Part shown: positions 1 through 10,603 of the stretch, in pieces
How positions within the stretch are numbered: the first letter of the stretch is position 1
Layout: each line of letters begins with the position of its first letter
From: Aphrocallistes beatrix
Taxonomy: Eukaryota; Porifera; Hexactinellida; Sceptrulophora; Aphrocallistidae
Assembly: GCA_963281255.1 (NCBI GenBank)
Contig: OY725490.1
Span: 2,046,001 to 2,110,000, forward strand
Length of the DNA stretch: 64,000 bases
Direction of reading: 5' to 3'
Notes under the pieces: model-generated
Seen by the model: only the letters and a program-made list of their open reading frames with translations
The model's database searches: none
What the model was told of the DNA's origin: nothing
Program-made: the position numbers and the translations under genes

Positions 1-120
1 CCAGGATTTGAAGCAACGATGAACAAAAAGTTAGGAGAGTTGTGTGCAGAGTTTCAAGTGTGCGGAAAAGAAGAAGTTGATACTGCTGTGATTAATTTGT
101 TTATCAACTTTCATATGTGA
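1..120 (+). CDS. VLIG-VWA family protein, C-terminal end only (5' truncated by window)
   Basis: Reading frame 1 is open from the first base and ends in a stop after 39 codons, with the tail ending FINFHM. The segment reads PGFEATMNKKLGELC and then QVCGKEEVDTA, almost matching the C-termini of the two complete VLIG-VWA genes in the window (19360-19471 plus strand; 44553-44660 minus strand). It is the end of the von Willebrand A region of a third paralog whose body lies left of the window. Differences from gene 1 (NK for SE, A for G, IN for VD) show it is not a copy of that gene. Orientation is the same as gene 1. Family membership is clear; whether the complete gene is intact cannot be seen. 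Confidence 0.85.
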   Translation, partial: PGFEATMNKKLGELCAEFQVCGKEEVDTAVINLFINFHM

Positions 121-560
121 AAACCTCCATGTTTACTTTGTAATGGATTTTCTATGTTATTTGTTATAGGTGTTCTAGTACAAATTAGCTGTACTAGACT
201 TTAGCTCTTTCTTATCTTTTGTATTTTCTGTATAAGTTGTCTAGTACACATTAGTTGTATACTAGACTTTAGACCTAATTAGTGTGTGTTAGCTAGCATT
301 GTTGATACTGATTGTGTTCTCTATGATTTAAAGGGATAAAGTGCATATACTGAAAATGCAGTGATATTATCCGTACTATGAAGCTATTACTGAAATATGA
401 ATATTAACGTTGTAAGAGTATACATTTTTATAATACGTACATATACCACACACTGCATGTACGAGGAGAATTAAAATATTGTATCATAGCGGCACTAGAG
501 AGTAGTTTGTTAGAGTTTGGATTGATCTGATATGTCATGCGTAATAGTTTTGCTGATAAG
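121..560 (+). repeat. 3' flank of VLIG paralog with conserved tandem motif
   Basis: The flank carries repeats of a motif like TTGTCTAGTACAAATTAG followed by a pyrimidine-rich stretch (CTTTAGCTCTTTCTTATCTT). The same motif follows the stop of gene 1 (19490-19710) and, reversed, the stop of gene 2 (44390-44552). It is therefore part of the ancestral 3' UTR or downstream unit. The rest of the stretch is AT-rich and shows no coding potential. Confidence 0.6.
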
Positions 561-574
561 ATATATGAATAGAG

Positions 575-951
575 TAGGGCATTAGGATCTTTCGTTCCAT
601 GATCGAAAGATCGGGATCGAGATCCTTTTTTCGAGAATCGAGATCGAAACTTTTTCTGAATTCGATCCGATCCTTTTTCTTTTTAATCCCCAAGTTGGAG
701 GCGAAAGTGTTGAAATTTATGTTGATTAAATATATGTTTTTGATGCGTTTTATGGTTTGAATATTAACTTAAGCACTAAGTACACCCCAGGCTTCCGCAG
801 ACGGACGGACGGACATTGCACGCCGTCCATGCCATAAGGCATCTCCTTCCAGGAGCTGCACTAAAAATGATAGTCCTCTGACTATTATTGAAAGGATCTT
901 GGGGATCGTGATCGGATCTAGATCTTTTTTTTAGGATCGACTAATGCCCTA
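575..951. mobile_element. MITE-like element with TAGGGCATTA termini, GATC-rich
   Basis: The left end TAGGGCATTAGGATC (575-589) is mirrored by GACTAATGCCCTA (939-951). Inside each end lie many GATC-containing words, which partly pair between the two arms. The middle (about 778-866) belongs to another dispersed family, recognised by the core GATGCCTTATG on its reverse strand; related copies sit at 19790-19860 and 35320-35395. There is no coding capacity. The superfamily is unassigned. Confidence 0.6.
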
Positions 952-1154
952 GAATAGAGTAAGCATTGCGTATAAAACTTAGTAGCTAACTCGGCGATAT
1001 ACCAAAATTAAATAATAATTAAAATACGTGTACCTTTAAAAATGTGTTGAACAATTTTTAACAGGATTTTAATTATTCCTGGGTGTAGGCTCCTGCCAAA
1101 TCTCTCCCAACCTCACCAGTAAAACCTCCTCATCTCGAGTCTACTCAGCCGAAA
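952..1154. other. AT-rich spacer with possible upstream exon of next gene
   Basis: The reading frame of the next gene stays open upstream of its first ATG to position 1089, just after a plausible acceptor (TGTAG at 1084-1088). The encoded stretch is proline-rich (AKSLPTSPVKPPHL). If used, the ubiquitin-like domain would be internal, and more coding exons should lie upstream. Confidence 0.4.
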
Positions 1155-4100
1155 ATGGTGAAGAAGAGCTTCAAGCTGACCTACAAGCAAGAGGGGTCAG
1201 GATCTCAGAGTGTGGTGATGGACATCACTCCTGAACTCACTTTCGGGTGGTTGGCACAGCTGGCAGATACTGAGTTTGGGATCAGTGAGAATAAACAGAA
1301 GTTCAAAATGGGATTCCCGCCTAAAATCTTAAAAATGGAACCAAACGAACCTCTGATGGTCAGTGCAATTAAAAATGATGCATTTTATTCGTATCTTGCT
1401 TGTTCAGAAAGTTACATGCCAGTCTATTCTAGAAACATGTCTACTGTATTAAATTGTGGCGGAGTTTGTGAAATTATTCCATCCATTCGCTTATTACTTG
1501 TAATTATTGATTCACAGTACCCTAGTGCTAATACATACGTACTGTTTATCCTTACTATTAAAACTCGATTAATGTGTATATAATATATATATATATATAT
1601 CTGTAACGAATTGATTGAAGAAACTGCCGGTCATAGAAAGCTAATTTTTGGCATGTGGGAGTCTTTTGGCTATGGATCCAGTAAGTTCTGAGCTCAGATG
1701 AAAATGTCGACTCATCATGGAATTATGACGTCATTGTCACATTTTAAAAAGTTAAGCAACACAGTTATTCGAGCATAACTCAGCCATTATAGGAGATAGA
1801 AGGCTGAAATTTTAATAGAATCTGTATACTAACATATCTCACACATGATGCAACTACCATCAAAAAATGATGACTCATCACTTTGTTATGACGTCATCAT
1901 TACTCATCAAAATTTTAAAATTTGATAATTTTGGTGATTTTTCGTGCGATTTCGATTATAACTGTAGGGCAGATGTATTTAGAGATGTTATCCCCCATAT
2001 AATTAATCAATGGTGACCGCAGGCGACCGAAGGGAGCCTCCGGCGGACACAAAGTGTCCGCCAGCCGCGCAGCGCAAGCAAGCGAAGCGCGCTTGTATAT
2101 ATCTATATATCTATATATCTATATATATCTATATCTATATCTATATCTATATATATATCTGTAACGAATTGATTGAAGTAACTGCCTGGAGCAGAAGGCT
2201 GATTTTTGGCATGTGGGAGTCTTTTGGCTATGGCTCCAGTAAGTTCTGAGTTCAGAGCAAAATGTCGACTCATCATGGAATTATGACGTCATTGTCACAT
2301 TTTTAAAAGTTAAGCAACACAGTTATTCGGGCATAACTCAACTATTATAGGAGATAGAAGGCTGAAATTTTAAGAGAATCTGTATACTAACATGTCTCAC
2401 ATATGATGTAACTATCATCAAAAAATGATGACTCATCACTTTGTTATGACGTCATCATTACGCATCAAAAATTTTTAAATTCACAAATTTGGTGATTTTT
2501 CGAGTGATATCGATTAGCACAGTAGGACAGACATATTTAGAGATGTTATCTCCCTTATAATTAACCAATGTGACTCCAGGCGACCGAAGGGAGCCTCCGG
2601 CGGACACAAAGTGTCCGCCAGCCGCGCAGCGCAAGCAAGCGCGAAGCGCGCTTGTCTCTACATAAACCTGTGCATAGTTTGTTATTCAATTATACAATTG
2701 TTCCTTCAATCAAACTTTAATACAATGATAGTTGTGTTATTTTGGTTCATCATCTAGCTTTCAAGTGGAGACAGCATAATAGTTGAAAATATAGAACCAT
2801 CTCCCTCTCTTTCCCTCTCTAATGCATATATCCCGAGCCCCAAGCGTCCAGCCCAAGCACAGTCTAACCTATCCACGTCTCCAAGAGACTTAGCTAAAGG
2901 GCTGGGGGATAAAGTAGAAATATTCGACATCGTTGCTACTAAGCGCGAGTACTTTCAGAAAGGAGGACGCTTCTATAATATCTTTATGGATAGTCCAGAT
3001 TCAGAAACTTCGACTAGCTCGCATTTCCAATGCGATGTGATGCCTGAAAGAACTTTCTTTTATAACAAACAAGAAGACGAATTTTTCTTGTGTCATGGTC
3101 TGTTTGTTTGTTTATCTTGTTTATTTATTTCATATAGTATATATTTGGAGATTTACTACCTCTTATTCTGCAGAAGGAGTACACATGCATGTACAGCCTA
3201 TCAATGATGAAGTTCTAGAGACGGTAGAGAAGACAAAGAAAGAGGCTAGGACACAGTGTTAGTTAGTTATTATTCTAAATTGTAGTATTTACACACCAAA
3301 GTTTTACAGATGCATGGAGATCTTGTTTCCAAACATGTTGTACAGATACTTCGACTTAATATTATACAGTAAATATTACAAGATACCACATATGGACGGT
3401 AGAACCTGCATAACCCGACACTCGTTGGAAAAACAAAAAAGTTCAGATTACCAAATTGTCGGATTATGCAATACAAATTGAATGGTGTGGAGCTCATTGG
3501 GATATAAAACAATGTCTGAGTATACAGGTGTCGAATTATCCAGGTTTCACTGTACAAGTACATTGACTATCATTTGAGTGCACTCTTATCTTTGTTCCAT
3601 TATATTTACAGTATGGGACTGGGATGGAGAAGCAGACTCAGTACTGAGTCACAGATCGTTCTCAGGGGTTATTCACAGTCGAGCTAAGCAGAGTAAGGTG
3701 TTCACCAGCACCGGGAACAGACTGGGAACTGGTCGTGGCGATGACAAAACACAAGAGCTAGAGTCTAACCCGATCAGAGATTCTATGGTATGTTGCCATG
3801 ATAATTATTATGTGACTAAAATTTCAGTGATTATGTATGATACCTGAAAATTCCAGGCATTTTCCTTAGTCATATGCATAATGCCTGAAATTATAAGCTA
3901 TTTTGAATAATAACTGATTTGGCGTTCTAAAGATAGCATATAGTACATTATTGAATGGAATGTTATTAAATCTGATTTTATTTGTTATTCTAGCGTGAGA
4001 CTATCCCGGCTCTTGCAAATTCAGTCAACCATTTACAAAGGAGGAAATCAAGACTAAGAGTATGTTAACATTAAACTACGTACTTACCTACTTTGCAATA

Positions 4101-4241
4101 GCTAATTTTGCAAGTGTTTGGATTAGCAAGGTCTGCGGTCTCATTACTAATTGTATTATATTTGTATAGGGAGAGGATGAAGACCCTGATACAATGATCT
4201 ATAGCAAGCATCCAAAACATATGGACGAAGATGGCAATTGA
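1155..4241 (+). CDS. Ubiquitin-like (UBX/OTU1-type) domain protein, six exons, 313 aa
   Basis: I join six exons by GT..AG sites: 1155-1358, 2758-3097, 3174-3257, 3612-3787, 3994-4059 and 4170-4241. Every junction keeps phase, giving 942 nt with one terminal stop, which is strong internal support. Residues 1-85 look like a ubiquitin-like fold of the kind in OTU1 (YOD1) and VCIP135 deubiquitinases: a basic beta-strand start, then GFPPKIL, then SSGDSIIVEN. The rest is hydrophilic, with a Ser/Pro linker, a conserved-looking block (KVEIFDIVATKREYF, then GGRFYNIF) and an acidic C-terminus. No OTU catalytic domain is present here; it could sit upstream, because a proline-rich frame is open back to an acceptor at 1088. 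Intron 1 carries two tandem family-A repeats and intron 3 a pogo-type MITE. The product may be the C-terminal part of a VCIP135-like enzyme; that assignment is tentative. Confidence 0.6.
1601..2097 (+). repeat. Family-A dispersed repeat, copy 1
   Basis: The copy starts CTGTAACGAATTGATTGAAG and ends with hairpin-forming GC-rich sequence (GGCGGACAC-AAA-GTGTCCGCC, then CGCGCAGCGCAAGCAAGCG). Internally it has TGACGTCA twice and TGACTCA once. It lies in intron 1 of the ubiquitin-like gene. The same ~500-bp unit recurs at 2161, 8849, 9087, 9500, 11041, 11331 and 51275, with short tails at 10400, 22010, 31455, 34690, 39135 and 39592. Confidence 0.85.
2098..2160 (+). repeat. TATATC-type microsatellite
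   Basis: A run of TATATATC/TATATC units joins the 3' end of family-A copy 1 to the start of copy 2. The 5' end of copy 1 is also preceded by a TA run (1581-1600). Confidence 0.9.
2161..2656 (+). repeat. Family-A dispersed repeat, copy 2 (tandem with copy 1)
   Basis: Head-to-tail neighbour of copy 1, with the same internal TGACGTCA/TGACTCA words and the same terminal hairpins. It also lies in intron 1 of the ubiquitin-like gene. Confidence 0.85.
3397..3552. mobile_element. pogo/Tigger-type MITE
   Basis: The left end CGGTAGAACCTGCATAA is matched in reverse by the right end TTATCCAGGTTTCACTG. The form CAGTnnAACCTnnATAA is typical of pogo-like Tc1/mariner termini. The element lies in intron 3 of the ubiquitin-like gene. 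Confidence 0.75.
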
Positions 4242-4849
4242 GAGGAAGAATGAGTGGTGTATTTCGTGCATGAAGAAGTCACGCTGAATACCGCGTGTTT
4301 TCAATATCCATGGTTCTAAATATGTAATTCAGATTGCTTCCTCTCTTGGCGAAAATATTTTAAAGCCAATATCTTCAAAATAGTAGCAAATATCTGGTTT
4401 ATAACGGAAACTGATTAACAGTACTAATTGCTTGTTATTTCCATGTTTGTTGTGTGTGTAACATTATCGAGAATGACTATCTTTGTCTAACATAGCCTCT
4501 TACATATTTTTAGCTCAATTTTGCACATTCTATTACAAATTTCTGTGTTATTAATTCAAGCAGGCTTGCGTAGGAAACTGTATATTGTGACTGCCACGGC
4601 CGGTGGGAGGTCAGGTCAGTGGACTAGGGATATGGATTGATAGGCGATTAAATCCTTTTTTGAGAGATGAGTAATTTAAAAAAAAATGCAAATGAAGGAC
4701 ACTTGTATTAAATATAAGATCTACGTGAGTACAGTCTATCCTAGCGAGTTTGCTTAACACGTAAGTACAAATACTTCAAGACTATTTGATAATATTATTC
4801 GATAATATTACTCGTATTTGAGGACTTAATAATATCTATTGAGAATCAA
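4242..4849. other. Intergenic, no gene seen
   Basis: AT-rich sequence after the ubiquitin-like gene. I see no ORF, RNA gene or clear repeat termini. Confidence 0.6.
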
Positions 4850-5600
4850 AAGATTTGGGAAAGATCTTATTCTCAGATGAGTCTCTTTTTGAACTCTTTC
4901 ATCCTCCAAATCGTTTTTGGATCACAATGCTCCCGATGTCGAACCTATCAAAATAGTTAAACATCCCATGTTTAATATAAAACCCTAATTTGCCCCAGGA
5001 ATGTGTTGCATCATTTCCGGTTTAAGTTATTTTTAACAGGGAAGCCATATAAGCTTGGGGTAGTTACTATAAATAGAAAATCCCAGGGGGAATTTTATAG
5101 TTTGGGATGATGTCTTATCGTGCAGTCTCAGAGCTGCAGATTATTCCTACAGATCAAACTGTCACATCAAATTCCTATATCAGTGGAAATTTAGAAAAGA
5201 CTCTGCTGATGTCTACAATGAAGAGAAGGCAAAAAACGGATCCATTTTACAACGGAAAATGATGGGAAACATGTCCAATGTATTCAGCAAGATGATGCAC
5301 CTACTCGCCATGCTAAAGAATACTCAAGGGTGGCTAGAAAGAAACCTCCAAAGTTCTATGGCGGAAGGAAATGTCCAGATAATTCCCCAGAACTTAACCC
5401 GAACGAAAATCTCTGGTTTAATATTCATGGAGCTTGATTCAAATGAATCAACCTAGAGAAGTATGAATGAATGCTCAAAAGAATCTAAAATTAGCCTGGT
5501 CCCATATCCCACCACAGACTTTAGGCAAATTGACAGATGGGATGCCAGAACGGATTAAAAAATGTGTCAAATTTGATGGGGGATATATTGGAAAGTGATT
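4850..5600 (+). pseudogene. Tc1/mariner-like transposase relic
   Basis: Broken frames carry recognisable transposase pieces: LIFSDESLFEL near 4865-4900 (second catalytic Asp region), QQDDAPTRHAKEY near 5285, and NSPELNPNENLW near 5380-5415, which is the conserved block around the third catalytic acid. Stops and frame changes separate the pieces, so it is dead. Ends of the element were not identified. Confidence 0.75.
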
Positions 5601-5997
5601 GTAATGGTATCTCTCTTATTTTTTAAATTTATTAAAAGTTAAACGAGAGAACATTAATTGTGAAACACCCTCCCTGTACTTTTACTGTTTCAAATTTGCT
5701 TACTTTATGAAAAACAATATCGAATCGAGTTCCGCGGTCGACCTTTAAAAAAGAGAAAGTTGAAATATAAGAACATTGAAATTAATGCATCAAAATTTGC
5801 CTAATAATTAACCCTGAGTTAGAATCGAGGCAACTTTTCAGAACTCGATTCTAACTAAATAAGCCATATCTAACTTGATTTCTCTAGGGGTAGTATAATT
5901 GTTGGGCCAGTACATGCAACTAAAGTTATCTTCCATTTAAGTTCCGGTCCAAAACTATAGTTGTACCTCAGAGTATCCAATTCAGCTGTCAAAAATT
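5601..5997. other. Intergenic, no gene seen
   Basis: AT-rich stretch between the Tc1 relic and the foldback element; nothing recognised. Confidence 0.5.
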
Positions 5998-6687
5998 CGA
6001 TTTGTCATCATGTGATTGCGCAATAGGCTCTTTTTAGAGCGGAAAATGCTATTGTTCTACCTAATTTAAAACGTCGCTATCTGCATTTTTAACTGTAAAT
6101 GCCCAGCATTTATATGGCTTCAGTGCCATAGAAAATGGCTGGGAGACATCCGCGATATCGGGGACACTGTGTCCCCTCTGGGCATTCTACGGTTAATGGT
6201 TGAGTTTTTTAAAGAACAACAATAGGAAGGCCTTAATTCAATAAAATAAAATATTGATTGGAATGTATATGCATTCCTCAGTTGCGATGGAAACAACAAA
6301 TTGAATGTTTAGGCTATATCTCAAAATGTATAGGTAATAATATTGTGTTCGCGTCTATCGTGATAAAATCTTAGATAACTCAGAAAATATTGAAAATAGA
6401 CGCGGGAACAATATTACTATCATATAGGAAGTGATAGTTAGCGGATTGAATGGTATAATTTGTTAGCGTCTACGATCTATACCTTTTGAGATATGGGCTA
6501 AACATTCAATTTGTTGTTTCCATAGCAACTGAGGAATGCACATAAAAATTTTATTAATGCCTTCCTTTTGTTGTTCTTTAAAAACACTCAACCATTAAAA
6601 ATGCAGATAGCGATGTTTAAATGAGGTAGAACAATAGCATTTTCGCTCTAAAAAGAGCCTATTTCGCAATCACATGATGACAAATCG
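5998..6687. mobile_element. Long-terminal-inverted-repeat (foldback) element, ~690 bp
   Basis: The left arm starts CGATTTGTCATCATGTGATT and is mirrored by AATCACATGATGACAAATCG at 6668-6687. Pairing continues inward through CTCTTTTTAGAGCG, CTATTGTTCTACCT, the GAACAACAATAGGAAGG region and the GTTTCCAT..CAACTGAGGAATG region, so almost the whole element folds on itself. No ORF. A second, smaller element is nested in the left arm (6093-6192); the right arm preserves the empty site. Confidence 0.85.
6093..6192. mobile_element. piggyBac-like MITE, 100 bp, nested, TTAA target duplication
   Basis: The ends CTGTAAATGCCCAG and CTGGGCATTCTACGG are inverted repeats. TTAA flanks both sides (6089-6092 and 6193-6196). 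The mirror arm of the host foldback element reads straight through (CTGCATTTTTAATGGTTG in reverse at about 6590-6607), giving a built-in empty site with a single TTAA. The TTAA target is characteristic of the piggyBac superfamily. Confidence 0.85.
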
Positions 6688-6879
6688 CACCCACAGGTGT
6701 TAGAAAAACTGTATCAGAAGTTAATTCGTACTTTTAGAGGGGTCTACGTATATTGCGATATGGAGCATTTTTGCGAGGTGTGTCTAGTTCGCCCGAAAAA
6801 TTAACCCAAGAATCGACTGAGGAACCTCTTGAGCTAATTGTATTTCCCGAGGAACCAAGGCAAGCAGTAGCCTAGGGTA
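6688..6879. other. Spacer, no gene seen
   Basis: Probably retrotransposon-derived given its neighbour, but no diagnostic motif was seen. Confidence 0.4.
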
Positions 6880-8520
6880 TCGCAATGCTATCATAGTCGG
6901 TTGGTAGGTCACAGATATTTCCTTTTGCTAACTGATCTATTCTCTAAGGTTGTGGAGATTGATCCAGTGTAGCCAGACCGCCGAATCAGCATCTCGGGCT
7001 TACTCCAAGATGGATTTATAGACTTGAGTCGTGACCCTCCAATGGTCAAGTTAAGTGATCAAAGCCCAAAAGTTGGCGGGAAGTTGGTTAGAAAGACACT
7101 TGAGAAATTTGGGATTGAAAAACGTTGCAGCTCATCCTGAAGGCGATTGTCAATCCGAAAGGGAAACTCAAAGCGTCGAACAGGTAATGCGCTGTTACCT
7201 GGAAGATTTGGAAAGGATGAATGACCTTTGATCCTACAAGAAGTCCGTTTTCATCTCAACTGCCTACCTAGCGCCAGTATGGGATACCGCCTTTCTCGGT
7301 ACTGTATGGAGTGGAACCTAAGTCACTTTCTTACTTTCCTAACCCAACTACTGGAAATGATAATATTATATTACTCTTATATTAGATATCATGCCTTTCA
7401 TATTATTTTAATACTAATCCTTAGTCTTTTCAATAAATCTATTAGCAATTATCCATTCATATAAGAATGCATTATACCTGATCAGCTCCCAAAAACAATT
7501 ACAGACCAGAGATGGCATGTTTTCGGATTTCAAAAACCCCACCTGAACTTAAGCAAGCATGGATTCGAGCACTAGATTGAGAGCATATATTGATAAACTT
7601 AAAGATATTTGCGTTTGTATCAAACGCTTTAGAGAGATTAATATTGAATACACCCACAAGGTGCCAAATGGTGACGGTACAGTGAGAGAAATTCCTCGAG
7701 CAAGTCCGAAGCTAAAGAGTGGGTCATTTCCATGCTTCTTGCCAGGATGTTCTTCATGCTACTCCAGTCTTCCCACCAAGCATCGTCGCCTTTCATATGA
7801 TTCAGAAGAATATCCAGTGAACCAAACGATCAGTCTAAGCTAACAGTTTGAAAGTATTGAGAAGGAAAAGTTTTCTGTCAGATATTTTCAGGATATCAAA
7901 GACGGCGCACGCAAGGTCATATTCTTGACTGATCATAACCCACTCCGCTGGCTCGGTAGGCAGAAAGACCCGAGACACAAGTTTTCGAGATGAATCCAGG
8001 AGCTAGAAGAAAGGAGAACAAGGCGGCCGATTACCTTCCAGACTCCCTAGCCACGTAGACCAGAGTGTGAACAATGATGTTGACCATCTCGAGCGTCACC
8101 TTTCCTTCTGCTAACTGATCTATTCTCTAGGGTTGTGGAGATTTGTCGAATGGCAGACCAGACCGCCGAATCAGTATCTCGAGGCTTAATTACTGCAAGG
8201 TGGATTTATAGACTTGACCCTCCAATGGTCCTCCCATGTTAAGTGATCAAGGTCCAAAAGTTGGCGGGAAGTTGGTTAGAAAGACACTTGAGAAATTTGG
8301 GACTGAAGAACGTTGCAGCTCATCCTGAAGGCGTTGGTCAATCCGAGAGGGAAACAAAGCGTCGAACAGGTAATGCGCTGTTACCTGGAAGATTTGGAAA
8401 GGATGAATGGCCTTTGATCCTACAAGAAGTTAGTTTTCATCTCAACTGCCTACCTAGCGCCATTTTGGGATACCGCCTTTCTCGGTACTGTATGGAGTGG
8501 AACCAGGTCGATCCTAGGCC
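6880..8520 (+). pseudogene. Ty3/gypsy-type pol remnants, rearranged
   Basis: Two degenerate copies of an integrase core segment run 6893-7320 and 8093-8503 in the same direction. Both have the TDLFSKVVE-like start, the AAHPEG..QSERETK stretch and the LEDLERM.. WPLILQEV segment. Between them (7900-8060) is an RNase H piece reading FLTDHNPLRWLGRQKDPRHK, typical of gypsy-type polyproteins. The order (integrase, RNase H, integrase) and many frame breaks show rearrangement and decay. An unassigned 94-codon ORF at 7559-7843 sits in the middle. No LTRs were identified. Confidence 0.7.
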
Positions 8521-8848
8521 GATTCTAATCTTGATGAGTCACGGTCCAAAATGAAGAACAATTACAAAAGTAGCTCTCCACCGACAGACGTAGAGAGAGG
8601 TAGTATGGTTTTCCTGAGAGACGAACCTTGATCGGATGGACTGGAATAATGTTTTATCGGGCCGTATACTGTCCTCAAGCGAATGGAACAGTGATTGACG
8701 AGACCAACTCTTTAGGTCCATTTTAGTACATAACGCATACTTTGATTGATATTAACATGACTCGACTGAAACTGTTTGAGTCGTTCTAGAGAATAAAATG
8801 TGAACTTTGTGGTTTGAAATTGAAATTACATTCAGGATTTAATCTAAC

Positions 8849-9080
8849 AACCGCGCTTCGCTTACTTGCTCTGCGCGGCTGGCGGACACTTTGTGTCCGT
8901 TGGAGTCTCCCTTTGGGCGCCTGGGGTCACATTGAATAATTATAAGATAGACATCTCTAAATAAGTATTATAGCTATCGCACGAAAAATCACGAAATTTG
9001 TCAATATTTTTAATTTTGATGCGTAATGATCACATCATGACGGAGTGATGAGTCATCATATTTGAAGATGTGAACATATT
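8849..9080 (-). repeat. Family-A repeat, copy 3 (truncated, reverse)
   Basis: Begins with the hairpin end (CGCTGCGCGG-like, then GGCGGACAC..GTGTCCG) and runs to the GATGAGTCATCA region, then stops. It abuts copy 4 in the same orientation. Confidence 0.75.
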
Positions 9081-9086
9081 AATATA

Positions 9087-9500
9087 CACAAGCGCGCTTC
9101 GCTTGCTTGCGCTGCGCGGCAGGCGGACACTTCGTGTCCGCCAGAGGCTCCCTGCGGTCGCCTGGAGGTGACATTGGTTAATTAAACGGGATATATCATC
9201 TCTAAATGTGTCCATCTTAGTTTTAAAATCGATATCACTCGAAAAAACACAAATTTGTCAATTTTTATAATTTTGATGAGTAATGATGACGTCATAACAA
9301 AGTGATGAGTCATCATTTTTCGATGATAGTTGCATCATATGTGAGACATGTTAGTATACAGATTCTACTAAAATTTCAGCCTTCTATCTCCTATAATGGC
9401 TGAGTTACGCCCAAATAACTGTGTTGCTTAACTTTTAAAAATGTGACAATGACGTCATAATTCCATGATGAGTGGACATTTTGCTCTGAGCTCAGAACTT
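9087..9500 (-). repeat. Family-A repeat, copy 4 (reverse)
   Basis: Starts CAAGCGCGCTTCGCTTGCTT and reads back through TGACGTCATAACAAAGTGATGAGTCATCA and the second TGACGTCA to the GAGCTCAGAACTT block in reverse, where it meets copy 5. Confidence 0.8.
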
Positions 9501-9835
9501 ATAACTCAGCTATTTTAGAAGATAGAAGGCTAAAATTTTAATAGAATGTGTATGTCAATCTATCTCAGGTATCGTGCACTTATAATAAAAAATGATGACT
9601 CATCACTCTGTTATGACGTCATCATTACGTGTCAAAATTTTATAAATTGACAAATTTTGTGTTTTTTTAATGACATCGATTATAACAATAAAACATATGT
9701 ATTTAGAGATGTTATCTACCTTATAATTAATCAATATGATCTTAGGTATCCAAATTGCGCCTCTAGCGGACACAAAGTGTGCGCCAGCCGCGCAGCGCAA
9801 GCAAGCGCTGCGCGGCTGGCGCACACTTTGTGTTA
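9501..9835 (+). repeat. Family-A repeat, copy 5 (forward, foldback tail)
   Basis: Joined to copy 4 in opposite orientation, so 9087-9835 is an inverted pair. Its 3' end is extended into a larger palindrome: GCGCCAGCCGCGCAGCGC is followed closely by GCGCTGCGCGGCTGGCGC. Confidence 0.75.
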
Positions 9836-10603
9836 CATGTCGACCATTGGTAACTAGTTTATAGCCTATTTTTTTATTTGTTTACTTCATGTATCTATTG
9901 TAAACAAAAGTAAACTGATTAATTATAAAATTTACTCGAAAATTTGATATCGAATCTACACTCCTAAAAAACCCATGTCACCCGTTGGAAGCTAGTCTCT
10001 AGCATATTTTTCAAAATTCGTCAAATGGTGTGAAAATATGTTTACAAAGGTGTGAAGATATGCACATAATCTTTTTTTATTGCTCTATGCTGTAATAAAA
10101 TTAAGATATCAAACATAATTTGTGGCTTTGATGTATGTATTTTAAATGGTAATATATTGAAGTGTTCCACAATGTTTTCTATTGTGATAGTTTAGAAAAG
10201 ATGTAAAAATTGTTTTCCGTTCTTTTTGCAGAGGTGTGAAAATTTTGCTTAGATCTTAGAACTTAATCGTATTCATATCATTTTACACCTACATGCCAAT
10301 TTTCATATCTCCACGACTTACCAATTTTTCAATTAATTCGGACAAACACAAAACAATCCTAGCATTTTAATATAAAGGACAAGTAAAGACATTTTATCAT
10401 GTGTCCGCAAGCCCCGCAGCCCATGCAAGCCAAGCGCGCTTGTTCAAGATAATAAGCTTCGACCATAGCCTACTCTAATAATTAAATGTTTACAAAAACC
10501 CATTATTTATATTCAAAAATTTAATGGATTACTTATTTTGAAGCGAATACTTATCAAAAGACTCCAGTTTGCCTCCACCTTCTTATGTAGTATGCTTATC
10601 TAG
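9836..10603. other. AT-rich upstream region of VLIG-VWA gene 1
   Basis: No coding sequence seen. A stray family-A tail lies at 10400-10445. The last bases read TATCTAG before the first ATG of gene 1, a usable splice acceptor, so a 5' UTR exon may lie in this stretch. Confidence 0.5.

Noticed and set aside
7559..7843. 94-codon ORF as a host gene
   Set aside because: It lies between two gypsy pol fragments with no splice partners or recognisable domain; noted only within the retroelement entry.
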